In this document: positions 54,917 to 63,650 of the stretch, in pieces
Numbering within the stretch: position 1 is the first letter of the stretch
How the letters are laid out: every line of letters starts with the position of its first letter
NCBI GenBank assembly: GCA_963805325.1
Contig: CAWDTS010000014.1
Span: 62,001 to 126,000 of the forward strand
Direction: 5' to 3'
From: DASWJZ01 sp963805325
GTDB taxonomy: Bacteria; Pseudomonadota; Alphaproteobacteria; Rhizobiales; Afifellaceae
DNA length: 64,000 nt
Translations under genes and position numbers: made by a program
The notes under the pieces: model-generated
Seen by the model: the letters and a program-made list of their open reading frames with translations, nothing else
Told to the model about the DNA's origin: nothing
Database searches by the model: none

Positions 54917-56047
54917 TCAGTTCTTGTGCCACCAGCGGCCTCCAATGACGGACCCCGCCGCGAAGAGGCGCTCCTTTACGGTGACGACCTCGCCCATGGC
55001 ATCCTGCAGATCGAACGAGCCTTGGCGCATTTCCAGGATGGAGGCGTCGCCGATGCTGCCCGGCTTGAAGGTGCCGAGGTCCGGCCGCCGGATCGCCTTG
55101 GCGGGATTGACCGTGGAGGCGGCGATGATGTCGTTGAGCGACATGCCGAGAGGCAGGAACTTCGACATGGTCGTCACTTGGTCGAAGGCGGGCCCCTCGA
55201 TACACAGGATGTGTACGTCCGACGAGATCGTGTCGGGCGGGAAGCCGGCCGCCATCATGGCGCGTGCCGTTTTCCAGCCGAACGAGCCCTTGCCGTGGCC
55301 GATGTCGAACATGACGCCGCGCTTGCGCGCGGCGAGCACCTGCGGCCGCACTTTGCCCTCGGCGTCGAATGGCACGTTGGGGAAGGGGCGGAAGCAGTGC
55401 GTGAGCACGTCGCCCGGCCGCAGCATGTCGACCACTGCCTCGTAGCTCGGCGGCGGCTCGTCGATATGGCACATCACCGGGAGGCCGGTCTCCTCCGCTG
55501 CCTGCAGCGCGGCGATGAGCGGACCGATCCCGGTCTTGCCGCTGGTGATACGCCCGATGCGCACCTTGATGCCGATGACCGTGTCGCGGTTGGCGTTTGC
55601 AACTGCAACCGCCTCGCGCGGCGCCATGAGGTTCGGATTGTGGCTCTCGCCGACCATGATCGTCTTGGAGAAGGCGAAGATGCCGGCGAACGAGATATGC
55701 AGATAGGCGACAATGCGGCTTTCGGCCGGCTCGATCACGTGCTTGCGGAAACCGGCATAGTTGCCCGGCCCGGCGCTGCCGGTGTCGACCGAAGTCGTCA
55801 CCGCCGTCATGCGAGCATAATCGTCCGGATCGACGCCGAGCGACGTGCCGCCCCAGTAGACATGGGTGTGGAGGTCGATCAGGCCCGGCGTGACGATGAG
55901 CCCACTCAGGTCGCGCGTGTCGTTGCCGGAAAGGTTGTCGCCGACCTCCGCCACCCTGCCGTCGGAGAATGCGACGTCGGCCACCTTGTCGATCCCCTGC
56001 GAGGGATCGATCACGCGGCCGCTCTTGAGAACCAGATCGTATGCCAT
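54917..56047 (-). CDS. Amidohydrolase/deacetylase family metallohydrolase
   Basis: This is a 376-residue TIM-barrel hydrolase. VTPGLIDLHTHVYWGG has the HxH metal site; VIGIKVRIG offers the bridging lysine; LPVMCHIDEPP and VLTHCFRP the later histidines; and TISSDVH the catalytic aspartate. AYDLVLKSGRVIDPSQGIDKVADVAFSDGRVAEVG is the usual dihydroorotase-like start. Related enzymes deacetylate or open small cyclic amides. It is 11 bases upstream of the aldehyde dehydrogenase gene. Confidence 0.87.
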   Translation of the reverse strand: MAYDLVLKSGRVIDPSQGIDKVADVAFSDGRVAEVGDNLSGNDTRDLSGLIVTPGLIDLHTHVYWGGTSLGVDPDDYARMTAVTTSVDTGSAGPGNYAGFRKHVIEPAESRIVAYLHISFAGIFAFSKTIMVGESHNPNLMAPREAVAVANANRDTVIGIKVRIGRITSGKTGIGPLIAALQAAEETGLPVMCHIDEPPPSYEAVVDMLRPGDVLTHCFRPFPNVPFDAEGKVRPQVLAARKRGVMFDIGHGKGSFGWKTARAMMAAGFPPDTISSDVHILCIEGPAFDQVTTMSKFLPLGMSLNDIIAASTVNPAKAIRRPDLGTFKPGSIGDASILEMRQGSFDLQDAMGEVVTVKERLFAAGSVIGGRWWHKN

Positions 56048-56077
56048 TTTTTCGGGCTTCAGCCTTGTAGTGAAAAC

Positions 56078-57091
56078 TCAAATTCGCTTTCCGCTCTTCG
56101 CGTCGAAGCGGTAGACGGCGCTTTCGGGCGCGCTGAGCGTGATACGGTCGCCCGGTGAGAACTCGGAGCCATCTGCCGTGGTGGCCTTGAGAAGCTTGTC
56201 GCCCATCGTCACGTCGAGGAAGTGGATGGGACCTGCGGATTCGACGATCGACAACTCGCCCGTCAACTGCAGCCCGTCGTCGCGACCGTTCCCCGGCTGC
56301 AGGTCGTGCGGGCGGATGCCGAGCATTACGTCGTCGCCGTCGCTGCGACCCGCTTGGCTGGCCGGGATGAAGTTCATCTGAGGGCTGCCAATGAAGCTCG
56401 CCACAAACAGATTGGTCGGATCCTTGTAGACGGTCATCGGCGCAGCAAACTGCTGCACTACCCCGTCCTTCATCACCGCAATCCGGTCGGAAAGCACCAT
56501 GGCCTCCTCCTGGTCGTGGGTGACGAAGATCGTCGTGATCATCAGCTCGCGCTGCAGGCGCCGAATCTCCGTACGCATCTTCACGCGCAGGCTGGCGTCG
56601 AGGTTGGAAAGCGGCTCGTCCATCAGCAGCACCGCCGGATTGCGCACGATGGCGCGACCGACCGCGACGCGCTGGCGCTGGCCGCCGGAAAGGTCGGAAG
56701 GCAGACGGTCGAGCAGGCTCTCCAGCCCAAGCAGTTCCGCCGCCCAGTCGACCTGCTGGCGGATGGTCGCCTGTGGGACCTTCTGCTGGCGCAGCGGGAA
56801 GGCGATGTTGTCGCGCACGTACATGTGCGGATAGAGCGCGTAGTCCTGGAAGACGAGGGCGATGTTGCGCTCGCGCGGCGACATGTCCGAGATCTCGGTG
56901 TTGCCGAAACGGATGGAGCCCTCGTTGATATCCTCCAGTCCGGCGATGCAGTAGAGCAGCGTCGACTTCCCACAACCGGACGGCCCGAGAAAGGAGATGA
57001 ACTCGCCATCTGCGATCGCGAGGTTGAGGCTCTTCAAGACTTCCGTGTCCTGGTAGCTCTTGCGCAGGCCAGCAATAGAGATGGCAACCAT
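56078..57091 (-). CDS. ABC transporter ATPase, CUT1 type (UgpC/MsmX-like)
   Basis: This is a 337-residue ATPase. FLGPSGCGKSTLLYCIAGLE is Walker A, LSGGQRQRVAVGRAIVRNP the signature, VLLMDEPLSNLDASLR Walker B and TTIFVTHDQEEAM the switch histidine. The C-terminal TOBE domain (VMLGIRPHDL ...) is typical of sugar and polyol importers. It starts nine bases after the fused permease stop. Confidence 0.95.
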   Translation of the reverse strand: MVAISIAGLRKSYQDTEVLKSLNLAIADGEFISFLGPSGCGKSTLLYCIAGLEDINEGSIRFGNTEISDMSPRERNIALVFQDYALYPHMYVRDNIAFPLRQQKVPQATIRQQVDWAAELLGLESLLDRLPSDLSGGQRQRVAVGRAIVRNPAVLLMDEPLSNLDASLRVKMRTEIRRLQRELMITTIFVTHDQEEAMVLSDRIAVMKDGVVQQFAAPMTVYKDPTNLFVASFIGSPQMNFIPASQAGRSDGDDVMLGIRPHDLQPGNGRDDGLQLTGELSIVESAGPIHFLDVTMGDKLLKATTADGSEFSPGDRITLSAPESAVYRFDAKSGKRI

Positions 57092-57099
57092 TGTTGTCC

Positions 57100-59007
57100 T
57101 CAGCCCTTGACCGCACCAGAGAGAGCGCCCTGCACAAGGTAGCGCTGGAAGAAGAAGGCGATCAGTACCGGCGGCAGGATGGAAAGGACGCTCGCCGCGA
57201 AGAGCGGACCGTATTCGTAGAACTGTGCCTGGTTCAGGAAGCCGGCGATGACCACCGGGATGGTCTGCGCCCTCGGGGTCGAGGTCAGGATCAATGCGAA
57301 CAGGAACTCGTTCCACGACACCAGGAAGCAAAAGATCAGTGCGGCGATGATGCCGGGGCGCACGACCGGCCGCAGCACCTTCCAAAGCATGCCGAGACGC
57401 GTGCAGCCGTCGATCAGCGCAGCGCGGTCGAGGCTGACCGGCACGTTTTCGAAGGTCGATTTCATCATCCAGGAGCACAGCGGCAAGAGGATCGACGAGT
57501 AGGCGATGATGAGCGCGTAGCGCGTGTCGAGCAGCCCGAGCACGCGGAAGATCACGAAGAATGGCAGCACCAGCGTGAGCGCCGGGATCATGCGGGTGAG
57601 AAGCAGCGCCCAAAGGCTCGTCGCGAAGAAGCGCTGCCGGCCGTAGCGCGCGAAGGCGTATCCGGCGAGCGTGCCGAGCGCAACGTTGACGACTGAGACG
57701 ACCGCGCCGACCAGGAAGCTGTTGAAGAGCGACAGCGGCACGCGCTTCGCCTGCACGCTCGTCGTCGAGCCGTGGGCGAAGAGGACCGAGATGAAATTGT
57801 CGAAGGTGATGCGCGAGGGGATGAGGCTCGGCGGCGTGCGGATCAGGTCGGCCGGCGGCGAGAGGCTGATCAGCACCAGCGAGAGCACAGGCAGCGCTGA
57901 CCAGACGAAGATCACGATCGCCGCCATGAGGAGGCCGGCGTGGGCCAGCCTGCGCGAGGTATTGGTCTTTATCATGCCGCGCGGCCGGTAGGGCGGGATC
58001 GTCGCCATGGGATGGCGGCGGGCACCGGTCGCGACCCACACCGCCTCGTTTTCCGTCGCGGCGACGGCGGCAGCCTTGCGGCTGCGGCGCGGGCCGAGGA
58101 CGAAGAAGTAGAGAATGGCGAGCAGCAGGCTCGCGGTCGTCAGCACGTAGAGCGTCGCCGCGCCCTCGCCGAAGCGTAGGAACTGGAAGGACTGCAGGTA
58201 GCCGAGCCATGCGAGAAGCGTCGTCGCCGCGCCCGGCCCGCCGCGCGTCATGATCAGGATGATGTCGAACGCCATCAGCGCGTTGATCGTGGCGATGATG
58301 GTGATGAAGAGCAGCGTCGGCTTCAGCCAGGGAAGCGTGATGGAAAAGAAGCGGCGGATCGGCCCGGCGCCGTCGAGGATCGCCGCACGATGCAGGTTGC
58401 CGGGAATGGACTGCAGCCCCGCGAGGATCATGAGCGCCGTCAGTGGCGCCTGGTTCCACACATGTGTGAGGGCGATGAGGTTGAGCGCCCGGAAACCGCC
58501 GCCGAGCCACGGCGTCGCCAGCGCCCCGAGCCCGATGTCGTGGAGGAAGGCGTTGAGCAGCCCGAAGTTGCCGGCGTAGACGAACGACCACAGCACCGCG
58601 ATCGAGACCGGCGCCATCGCCCAGGGGACGAGCACCACGGAGCGCAAGAAGCCGCGGCCCTTAAAGTTCTCGTTGAGCACCAGCGCGTAGATCATCCCGA
58701 GCACGGTCGTGCCGACGACCGCGAAGACGGCGAAGTAGGCAGTGCGCTCGAAGGCACTCCAGAATTCGCTGCTGTGGAAGAGCTTGGCATAATTGCCGAA
58801 GCCGACATACACCCAGCGCTTGGTGATAGGATTGATGGAGTGGAACGAGAGGTAGAGGCTGTAGGCGAGCGGCAGTCCGGCCACGGCGGTGACGATGGCG
58901 AGCGCCGGCGCCACGGCGGAGTAGGCGAAGCTCGGGGGACGGCCGACCCGCCTGCGGCGACGGGCGACGCGGCCAGGAAGGGCAGCGGTCTCTTCGGCGT
59001 TAGACAC
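57100..59007 (-). CDS. Fused ABC transporter permease (MalF-like plus MalG-like domains in one chain)
   Basis: This is a 635-residue inner-membrane protein. Residues 1-310 form a first permease with six helices and the EAA loop LHRAAILDGAGPIRRFFSITLPWLKPTLLF. A hydrophilic linker of about 45 residues follows, then a second permease starting near MIKTNTSRRLAHAGLLM with EAA loop SLDRAALIDGCTRLGMLWKVLRPVVRPGI. CUT1 systems usually have two separate genes here. The linker (RRSRKAAAVAATENEAVWVATGARRHP) could contain a lost stop, but no in-frame break is visible. Confidence 0.88.
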   Translation of the reverse strand: MSNAEETAALPGRVARRRRRVGRPPSFAYSAVAPALAIVTAVAGLPLAYSLYLSFHSINPITKRWVYVGFGNYAKLFHSSEFWSAFERTAYFAVFAVVGTTVLGMIYALVLNENFKGRGFLRSVVLVPWAMAPVSIAVLWSFVYAGNFGLLNAFLHDIGLGALATPWLGGGFRALNLIALTHVWNQAPLTALMILAGLQSIPGNLHRAAILDGAGPIRRFFSITLPWLKPTLLFITIIATINALMAFDIILIMTRGGPGAATTLLAWLGYLQSFQFLRFGEGAATLYVLTTASLLLAILYFFVLGPRRSRKAAAVAATENEAVWVATGARRHPMATIPPYRPRGMIKTNTSRRLAHAGLLMAAIVIFVWSALPVLSLVLISLSPPADLIRTPPSLIPSRITFDNFISVLFAHGSTTSVQAKRVPLSLFNSFLVGAVVSVVNVALGTLAGYAFARYGRQRFFATSLWALLLTRMIPALTLVLPFFVIFRVLGLLDTRYALIIAYSSILLPLCSWMMKSTFENVPVSLDRAALIDGCTRLGMLWKVLRPVVRPGIIAALIFCFLVSWNEFLFALILTSTPRAQTIPVVIAGFLNQAQFYEYGPLFAASVLSILPPVLIAFFFQRYLVQGALSGAVKG

Positions 59008-59059
59008 GGGCTAAAACTCTGCGGTTCGGGCAGGCTTCGCGTCTGGAGAGAGGCGAGGC

Positions 59060-59083
59060 GGGAGGCGCGCCTTGGCGCCTCCC
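59060..59083. promoter_or_regulatory. Hairpin between binding-protein and permease genes
   Basis: GGGAGGCGC, a six-base loop and the exact complement GCGCCTCCC lie 14 bases past the binding-protein stop on the minus strand. No T-run follows. Such intercistronic hairpins usually raise binding-protein levels over permease. Confidence 0.55.
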
Positions 59084-59096
59084 AAGTAGCATCGTC

Positions 59097-60398
59097 TTAC
59101 TGGTACTGGTCTTTCAGCTCGGACGCCTTGGACGAGAGCGAGGCGACGAGGTCGTCGGTCGAGGAGCCGGAGCGGATGTATTCCTGTACGCTCTGCATCA
59201 TGAAGAGATCCCATTCGGCGAACCAGATCTCCTTGGCGATCTTGCGCGCCGTGGCGTTGCCGAGCTGCTTGTTGGCGATGTCGATGTCCTTCCACTTGGA
59301 GAAGGAAGCGACGATGTCCGGGTCCGCCATGACTTCCTTGTAGCCGGAGCCCAAGCCGAAATCGAGCGCCCAGCGCTTGATTACGTGGTACTCGCCGTCC
59401 TTGGACTTGCCGCCGAAGAACTGCAGCATGTTCCATACGCGATCGACGTCGACCGGCTCGGAGCCCATCAGGTAGGCCGCAGTCCAGCCCATGGTGGAAT
59501 GGGTCGCGCCCGGCATCATCGCGTTCTTCACCTTGCCGGCGATCTTCGAAATCGCGGGGTCGTTGGTGACCTTCTGGTCGTAGTCGTGCAGCACCATGAA
59601 AGTGTGCGCGCCGGAGCAGTAGCTTGGAACGCCTTCGCCCGGCAGCGTCATGATGTCTTCGGCGACGAGACCTTCCTTGTAGAGGGTCTGGTGCGTCTCC
59701 AGGATCTTGCGCAGTGCCGGCTCGTCGACGAAGTTACTCTCGTCGTCGAACACCTTCGCGCCCTCCGAATACCAGCAGGCGAAGATCTCCCAAGAGAGCT
59801 CCGGCCACTTCTGGCCCCAGGCGGCATGGTACGGCGCGTCGGAGATGCCGTCCTTCTTCAGCTTGCGGCAGGTCTCAATCAGCTCGTCCCAGCTCTCCGG
59901 AACGCCCACGCCGGCCTTCGACAGGTCTTCCTCGTTGTAGATGAAGGCATTGTAGCCTGCGTAGTAGGGCATGCCGGCGATCTTGCCGTCCGGCAGCGAG
60001 AGCGAGGAGACCGAGACCGGGAACATGCCCGCCTTGATCTCGTCCATGCCCGGCAGGCCTTCGAGGTCACGGATCCAGCCGGCGGTATGCCAGCGGGCGA
60101 TGTGATCCTCCTCGGAGTAGAGCATGTCCATGTGCTGACCGCCGGTCAGCTTGGTCTCCACCACGGCGTGATAGTCGCCGGTGACGAGCTCGTAGTTGAC
60201 GTTTTCGTCGTAGAGCTTGGAGAAGATGCCGACATTCTCCTCCACGATCTGCGGCTGATACTGCCAGCCAATGAACTGCAGAGGCGTGTCGGGCGCGGCG
60301 AAGGCCGACTTGCCGAACATCGCGCCGGCGGCGAGCGCGGCGCCGCCCTGGAGAACCCGGCGGCGGGAGAGAAGGTATTTCTCGAGAGAGCTTGTCAT
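59097..60398 (-). CDS. ABC transporter substrate-binding protein, CUT1 type, Tat-exported
   Basis: This is a 433-residue periplasmic protein. SRRRVLQGGAALAAGAMFGKSAFA-A is a twin-arginine signal, an export route used by some binding proteins. The mature part has TPLQFIGWQYQPQIVEENVGIFSKLY, KIAGMPYYAGYNAFIYNEEDLSKAGVGVPESWDELIETCRKLK and GWTAAYLMGSEPVDVDRVWNMLQFFGG of the family 1 solute-binding fold. It feeds the fused permease. The ligand is unknown; a polyol, amino sugar or N-acyl compound would fit the downstream enzymes. Confidence 0.92.
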   Translation of the reverse strand: MTSSLEKYLLSRRRVLQGGAALAAGAMFGKSAFAAPDTPLQFIGWQYQPQIVEENVGIFSKLYDENVNYELVTGDYHAVVETKLTGGQHMDMLYSEEDHIARWHTAGWIRDLEGLPGMDEIKAGMFPVSVSSLSLPDGKIAGMPYYAGYNAFIYNEEDLSKAGVGVPESWDELIETCRKLKKDGISDAPYHAAWGQKWPELSWEIFACWYSEGAKVFDDESNFVDEPALRKILETHQTLYKEGLVAEDIMTLPGEGVPSYCSGAHTFMVLHDYDQKVTNDPAISKIAGKVKNAMMPGATHSTMGWTAAYLMGSEPVDVDRVWNMLQFFGGKSKDGEYHVIKRWALDFGLGSGYKEVMADPDIVASFSKWKDIDIANKQLGNATARKIAKEIWFAEWDLFMMQSVQEYIRSGSSTDDLVASLSSKASELKDQYQ

Positions 60399-60599
60399 GG
60401 CCAGTATTCCCCTCGCGTCTTCACAGGAGAAGCCCGTTATTGAGCTTCTTCACTCATTCACCCCTAAAAAAAGCAAGACAACTTCCCAGCCCGAAGAATT
60501 GACCAAGTAAATTCAGCCAATTATTCCGCGCGCGCCGGAACGTCGTCTACCGTCCCTCATGAGTATGCTTCGGTGAATCCGGAGAAGCAAGGGAAATTT

Positions 60600-60673
60600 T
60601 CATTTTGACGTCATTTTCAGTGAAGACGGAGGGTGGTGCAGCCGAATTGTGCAGAAAAATGATCGAAAAATGA
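60600..60673. promoter_or_regulatory. Cluster of four TCATTTT half-sites, candidate RpiR operator
   Basis: TCATTTT occurs at 60600-60606 and 60611-60617. Its complement AAAATGA occurs at 60656-60662 and 60667-60673. Each pair is spaced by exactly 11 bases, and the two pairs face each other. They lie in the 300-base spacer between rpiR-like and binding-protein genes, which otherwise holds no gene. Confidence 0.6.
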
Positions 60674-60698
60674 AATTCTGAGCAACCGTTGAGCAGGA

Positions 60699-61640
60699 TC
60701 AGTCGCTCAAGGGCTTGGTCTCGTCGGACTCGCGGAACGCCGCGACCTGCTGCTTGATCCGGCGCAGCTTCTCGCGCGCCGGGGCACGGCGATGGATGGC
60801 GGCGCCGAAGGCGAGGACATCGACCGCGATCAGATAGCCATAGCGCAGCCCCGTCGGGCCGAGCACGTCGCCGTCCTCGCGGCCGTTGACGGCAAGCACC
60901 AGCTCCGCCGCTTCGCTAACAGGCGTGTCGGGCGGGGCGAGCGCCATTGTCTTGGCGCCATATTCGCGCGCGATTCCGATGGAACGCAGCAGCTCCTGGT
61001 TCGTGCCGCTTACCGAGCAGCACAGCACCACGTCGCCGCGCTCCACCGTGGCGGCGAGCATCATCTGCATCTGATGGTCGCTCGACGGCACGACGCGGAT
61101 GCCGAGCCGGAAGAAGCGGTTCTGGATTTCCTCGACCAGCCATGACGAAACGCCGCCGCTGCCGAAGGCATAGAGCGTGCGGCACTCGCTGATGAGGGCG
61201 ATTGCCTCTTCCATCCGCGGGAGGTCGAACCCGATCTGCACGTCCGCGATCGCCATTTGCGCGCGTTTCACCACGCGCTCCAGCACCTCGTCGATGGCGC
61301 TCGGCGGCGTTGCCGGCTCCAGGTAGCGGATGCCGATGCGCACCGAGCCCATGATCTTGAGCTTCAGGTCGCGCAGCCCCTCGCAGCCGAGCGAGCGCGC
61401 GAAACGCTGGATGGTCGGCGCCGAAACGCCGAGCCAGGCGCTCAGCTCCTCCACCGGCTTCTCCACGAAGGCATGCGGCTCGGAGAGGATGGCGCTCGCG
61501 ATCTTGCGGTTCGATTTGGAGAAGCTCGCCTCGCGGTCGATGATGAGGCCGAACACGTCGAGCGAGGGGCCGGGCCGCGCTTTGCGCGGGGGGGCCCCGT
61601 TCACGGCCGCCTTCGGCGACGTTTGTGTCCTGTTTGGCAT
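60699..61640 (-). CDS. MurR/RpiR family transcriptional regulator
   Basis: This is a 313-residue protein. The N-terminal helix-turn-helix (SFSKSNRKIASAILSEPHAFVEKPVEELSAWLGVSAPTIQRFARSLGCEGLRDLKLKI) is followed by a SIS sugar-phosphate-binding domain (LYAFGSGGVSSWLVEEIQNRFFRLGIRV ... GDVVLCCSVSGTNQELLRSIGIAREYGAKTMAL). The effector is probably a phosphosugar or related compound. ATG 61640 has AAGGATT upstream. It precedes the transporter genes on the same strand. Confidence 0.92.
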   Translation of the reverse strand: MPNRTQTSPKAAVNGAPPRKARPGPSLDVFGLIIDREASFSKSNRKIASAILSEPHAFVEKPVEELSAWLGVSAPTIQRFARSLGCEGLRDLKLKIMGSVRIGIRYLEPATPPSAIDEVLERVVKRAQMAIADVQIGFDLPRMEEAIALISECRTLYAFGSGGVSSWLVEEIQNRFFRLGIRVVPSSDHQMQMMLAATVERGDVVLCCSVSGTNQELLRSIGIAREYGAKTMALAPPDTPVSEAAELVLAVNGREDGDVLGPTGLRYGYLIAVDVLAFGAAIHRRAPAREKLRRIKQQVAAFRESDETKPLSD

Positions 61641-61769
61641 GCGAATCCTTTCGGCCGCTTGCGCGCCGCCAGATTGTGCGCGCAACCATGCGTCAGCCTG
61701 CCGCCATCGCGCAAGGCTCGCAGATGTCGCGCGGCAAGCGCGCGCCGCGAGGCGGGGAGGAAAGCCACA

Positions 61770-61889
61770 TCAGCCCTCGACGATCGGCTCCCGCGTCATC
61801 ACGCCATTGCCGGCCATGAGCCCGCAATCGACGGGGAGCGCGACGCCGGTGATCGCCGAGGCAGCGTCGGAGGCGAGGAACAAGGCGTT
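61770..61889 (-). pseudogene. SDR C-terminal remnant (about 39 codons)
   Basis: NALFLASDAASAITGVALPV and DCGLMAGNGVMTREPIVEG ending at TGA (complement of 61770-61772) is the C-terminus of a short-chain dehydrogenase. In frame immediately upstream (higher coordinates) comes a TAA and an AT-rich stretch, and no other SDR sequence is found. It is truncated where the sequence changes towards the tRNA. Confidence 0.75.
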
Positions 61890-61916
61890 AATTTATTGAT
61901 ATTATTGACAAATTAT

Positions 61917-61992
61917 TGGCGCTCCCTAGGGGACTCGAACCCCTGTTTCTGCCGTGAGAGGGCAGCGTCCTAGACCGCTAGACGAAGGGAGC
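61917..61992 (-). tRNA. tRNA-Glu (anticodon CTC), CCA encoded
   Basis: The minus strand reads GCTCCCTTCGTCTAGCGGTC ... with a D-arm, an anticodon stem CTGCC/GGCAG around CTCTCAC (anticodon CTC at positions 34-36), a T-arm with GGTTCGAGTCCCC and the acceptor AGGGAGC followed by G and CCA. It is 76 bases long. Its 3' end faces the truncated SDR. Confidence 0.93.
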
Positions 61993-62052
61993 AGCACCAG
62001 CGGCATTCTATAGCCATCGGCCGGCCGACTTCAAGCGGCGCGTTGCACGTCT

Positions 62053-63221
62053 CTATTCGGGCGCGCCGCCGCGGCCGTCGATGTCGCCCTTCGGCGGACC
62101 GTCCCGGCTCGCGCCGGGCTCGGCCCGGAACCATTCCTGGATCAGGTCGTAGGCGACGGCGAGGATCACCGGGCCGAGGAAGACGCCGATCAGCCCCCAG
62201 GCGAACAGGCCGCCGAGCACGCCGACGAAGATCAGCAGGCCCGGGAGGTCGGCGGCCCGGCCGGCGAGAATCGGCCGCGAGAAGTTCTCGACCGAGTAGA
62301 CCACCAGCACCCCCCACAGCGACCATGAAGATCGCCCAGCCCGGCTCGTTCTGGCGAACAGCCAGATCGCCACCGGGATCCAGACCAGCGGCGCGCCGAT
62401 CTGGACCAGCGCGGCGAAGAAGGTGAGGCCGCCGAGCAGCAGCCAGGCCGGGACGCCCGGCGATGAGATAGGCGAAGGCGGCGACGATCGACTCGGCGAT
62501 GGCGCTGCCGACCACGCCGCGCACGGTGCTGCGGGTCGTCAGGACCGCGCGGTGCGAGGAGCTGGGTCGCGAAGTCGCCGCCGATCGCGGTCGAAGAAGG
62601 CGTCGGCGAAAGCGGACAGCGCGGTCGCGATTGGCGAGGAAAACGCCGGCGAGCATGACGCCGAAGCCGATCTCGAACATGAACAGGCCGACATTCTCGA
62701 CCTCCTGCAGCCCCCAGACCAGCCATTCCTCGATATCGGCCGGAAATGGGCGATGTAGGTCTTGACGTCTGCGGCGATGAGCTCCCAGTTGCGGCTGAGG
62801 AAATCGCCGACCAACGGCAGGTTGCTGATCGCTGGCCGGCGCCTGTCGAGACACTGGTCGCCCGACACCTGGTCGACCCAGGCGATGACGCCGGGCGTAT
62901 AGGCGATGATGCCGCGGGTCAGCCCGAAGGCCGGCACGACCAGGATCAGCGCGAGGATCAGGCTGGTCAGCAACGCCGCCAGCCGCGGCCGGCCGGGCAT
63001 GTGCCGCGACGGATCCAGCCATGCAGCGGCGCCGCGGCGATCGCCAGCACGATCGCCCACAGGATGGCCGGGAGGAACGGCTTGAGCGTCAGCGCGGTGG
63101 CGAACAGCAGGAAGCCGGCGACGATCGCCGCCAGCACGCCGTTGAAGCGGAAACGGCTCGAGCTGCCCGCCCCTGCCTCGCGCTTGTCGCTCCACGTGCC
63201 GCCCCCGCGGGCGCCGGTCAC
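62053..63221 (-). CDS. AI-2E family transporter (heavily frame-disrupted)
   Basis: This would be a protein of about 385 residues with 7-8 membrane helices. Recognisable segments lie in different frames: FNGVLAAIVAGFLLFATALTLKPFLPAILWAIVLAIAAAPLHGWI at the start, LAALLTSLILALILVVPAFGLTRGI, DIEEWLVWGLQEVENVGLFMFEIGFGVMLAGVFLANRD, RGVVGSAIAESIVAAFAYLIAG, and YSVENFSRPILAGRAADLPGLLIFVGVLGGLFAWGLIGVFLGPVILAVAYDLI at the end. At least five shifts occur within 1.2 kb. Either low-quality sequence or a decayed gene is possible; the well-kept segments favour the former. Confidence 0.75.
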
Positions 63222-63272
63222 GGCGTCGTGACCCGACAGACATAGCGGATTCGCGCGGTGCCGGAACCCCCG

Positions 63273-63650
63273 TTACTCGGCGGTCACACGCAGCCGGGCG
63301 ACGACCGTCATCGCCGGGATCTGGAAGATGATGACGTCGTGCCGGCGCCGTCCGCATAGGTGAGGGACAGGCGGTCGCCGTCGAGCGCTGTCGAGACGAG
63401 CCGCGCGTCCGGCGGCAAGGCCGAGGTCGGGCAGCGAGACCGTCGGCGTCGCGGCGCCTTCGGCAACGCCACCGGCGCGCCGCGAATCTGGTAAGTGAAA
63501 AGGCGGTAGACGATGCCGACGAAGACGGCGAGGATGCCGAGTTCCGAGCGTCAGCCCGGCAATCAGCATCAGCCGGCGGAGCCGCTCCTGGACCCGGGCG
63601 ACGGCGGGGTCGAGCGGCTTTTCGTCCGTTCGTCGTAATGGATCAGCCAT
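63273..63650 (-). CDS. DUF6476-like small membrane protein (frame-disrupted)
   Basis: The protein has about 125 residues. MADPLRRTDEKPLDPAVARVQERLRRLMLIAGLTLG starts it at ATG 63650. GLGILAVFVGIVYRLFTYQIRGAPVALPK, the TPTVSLPDLGL segment, DARLVSTALDGDRLSLTYADG and DVIIFQIPAMTVVARLRVTAE lie in changing frames (about four shifts). One membrane helix is present. From memory this family sits divergent to RluA-type genes in alphaproteobacteria, as here. Function is unknown. Confidence 0.65.
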   Translation of the reverse strand: MADPLRRTDEKPLDPAVARVQERLRRLMLIAGLTLGTRHPRRLRRHRLPPFHLPDSRRAGGVAEGAATPTVSLPDLGLAAGRAARLDSARRRPPVPHLCGRRRHDVIIFQIPAMTVVARLRVTAE

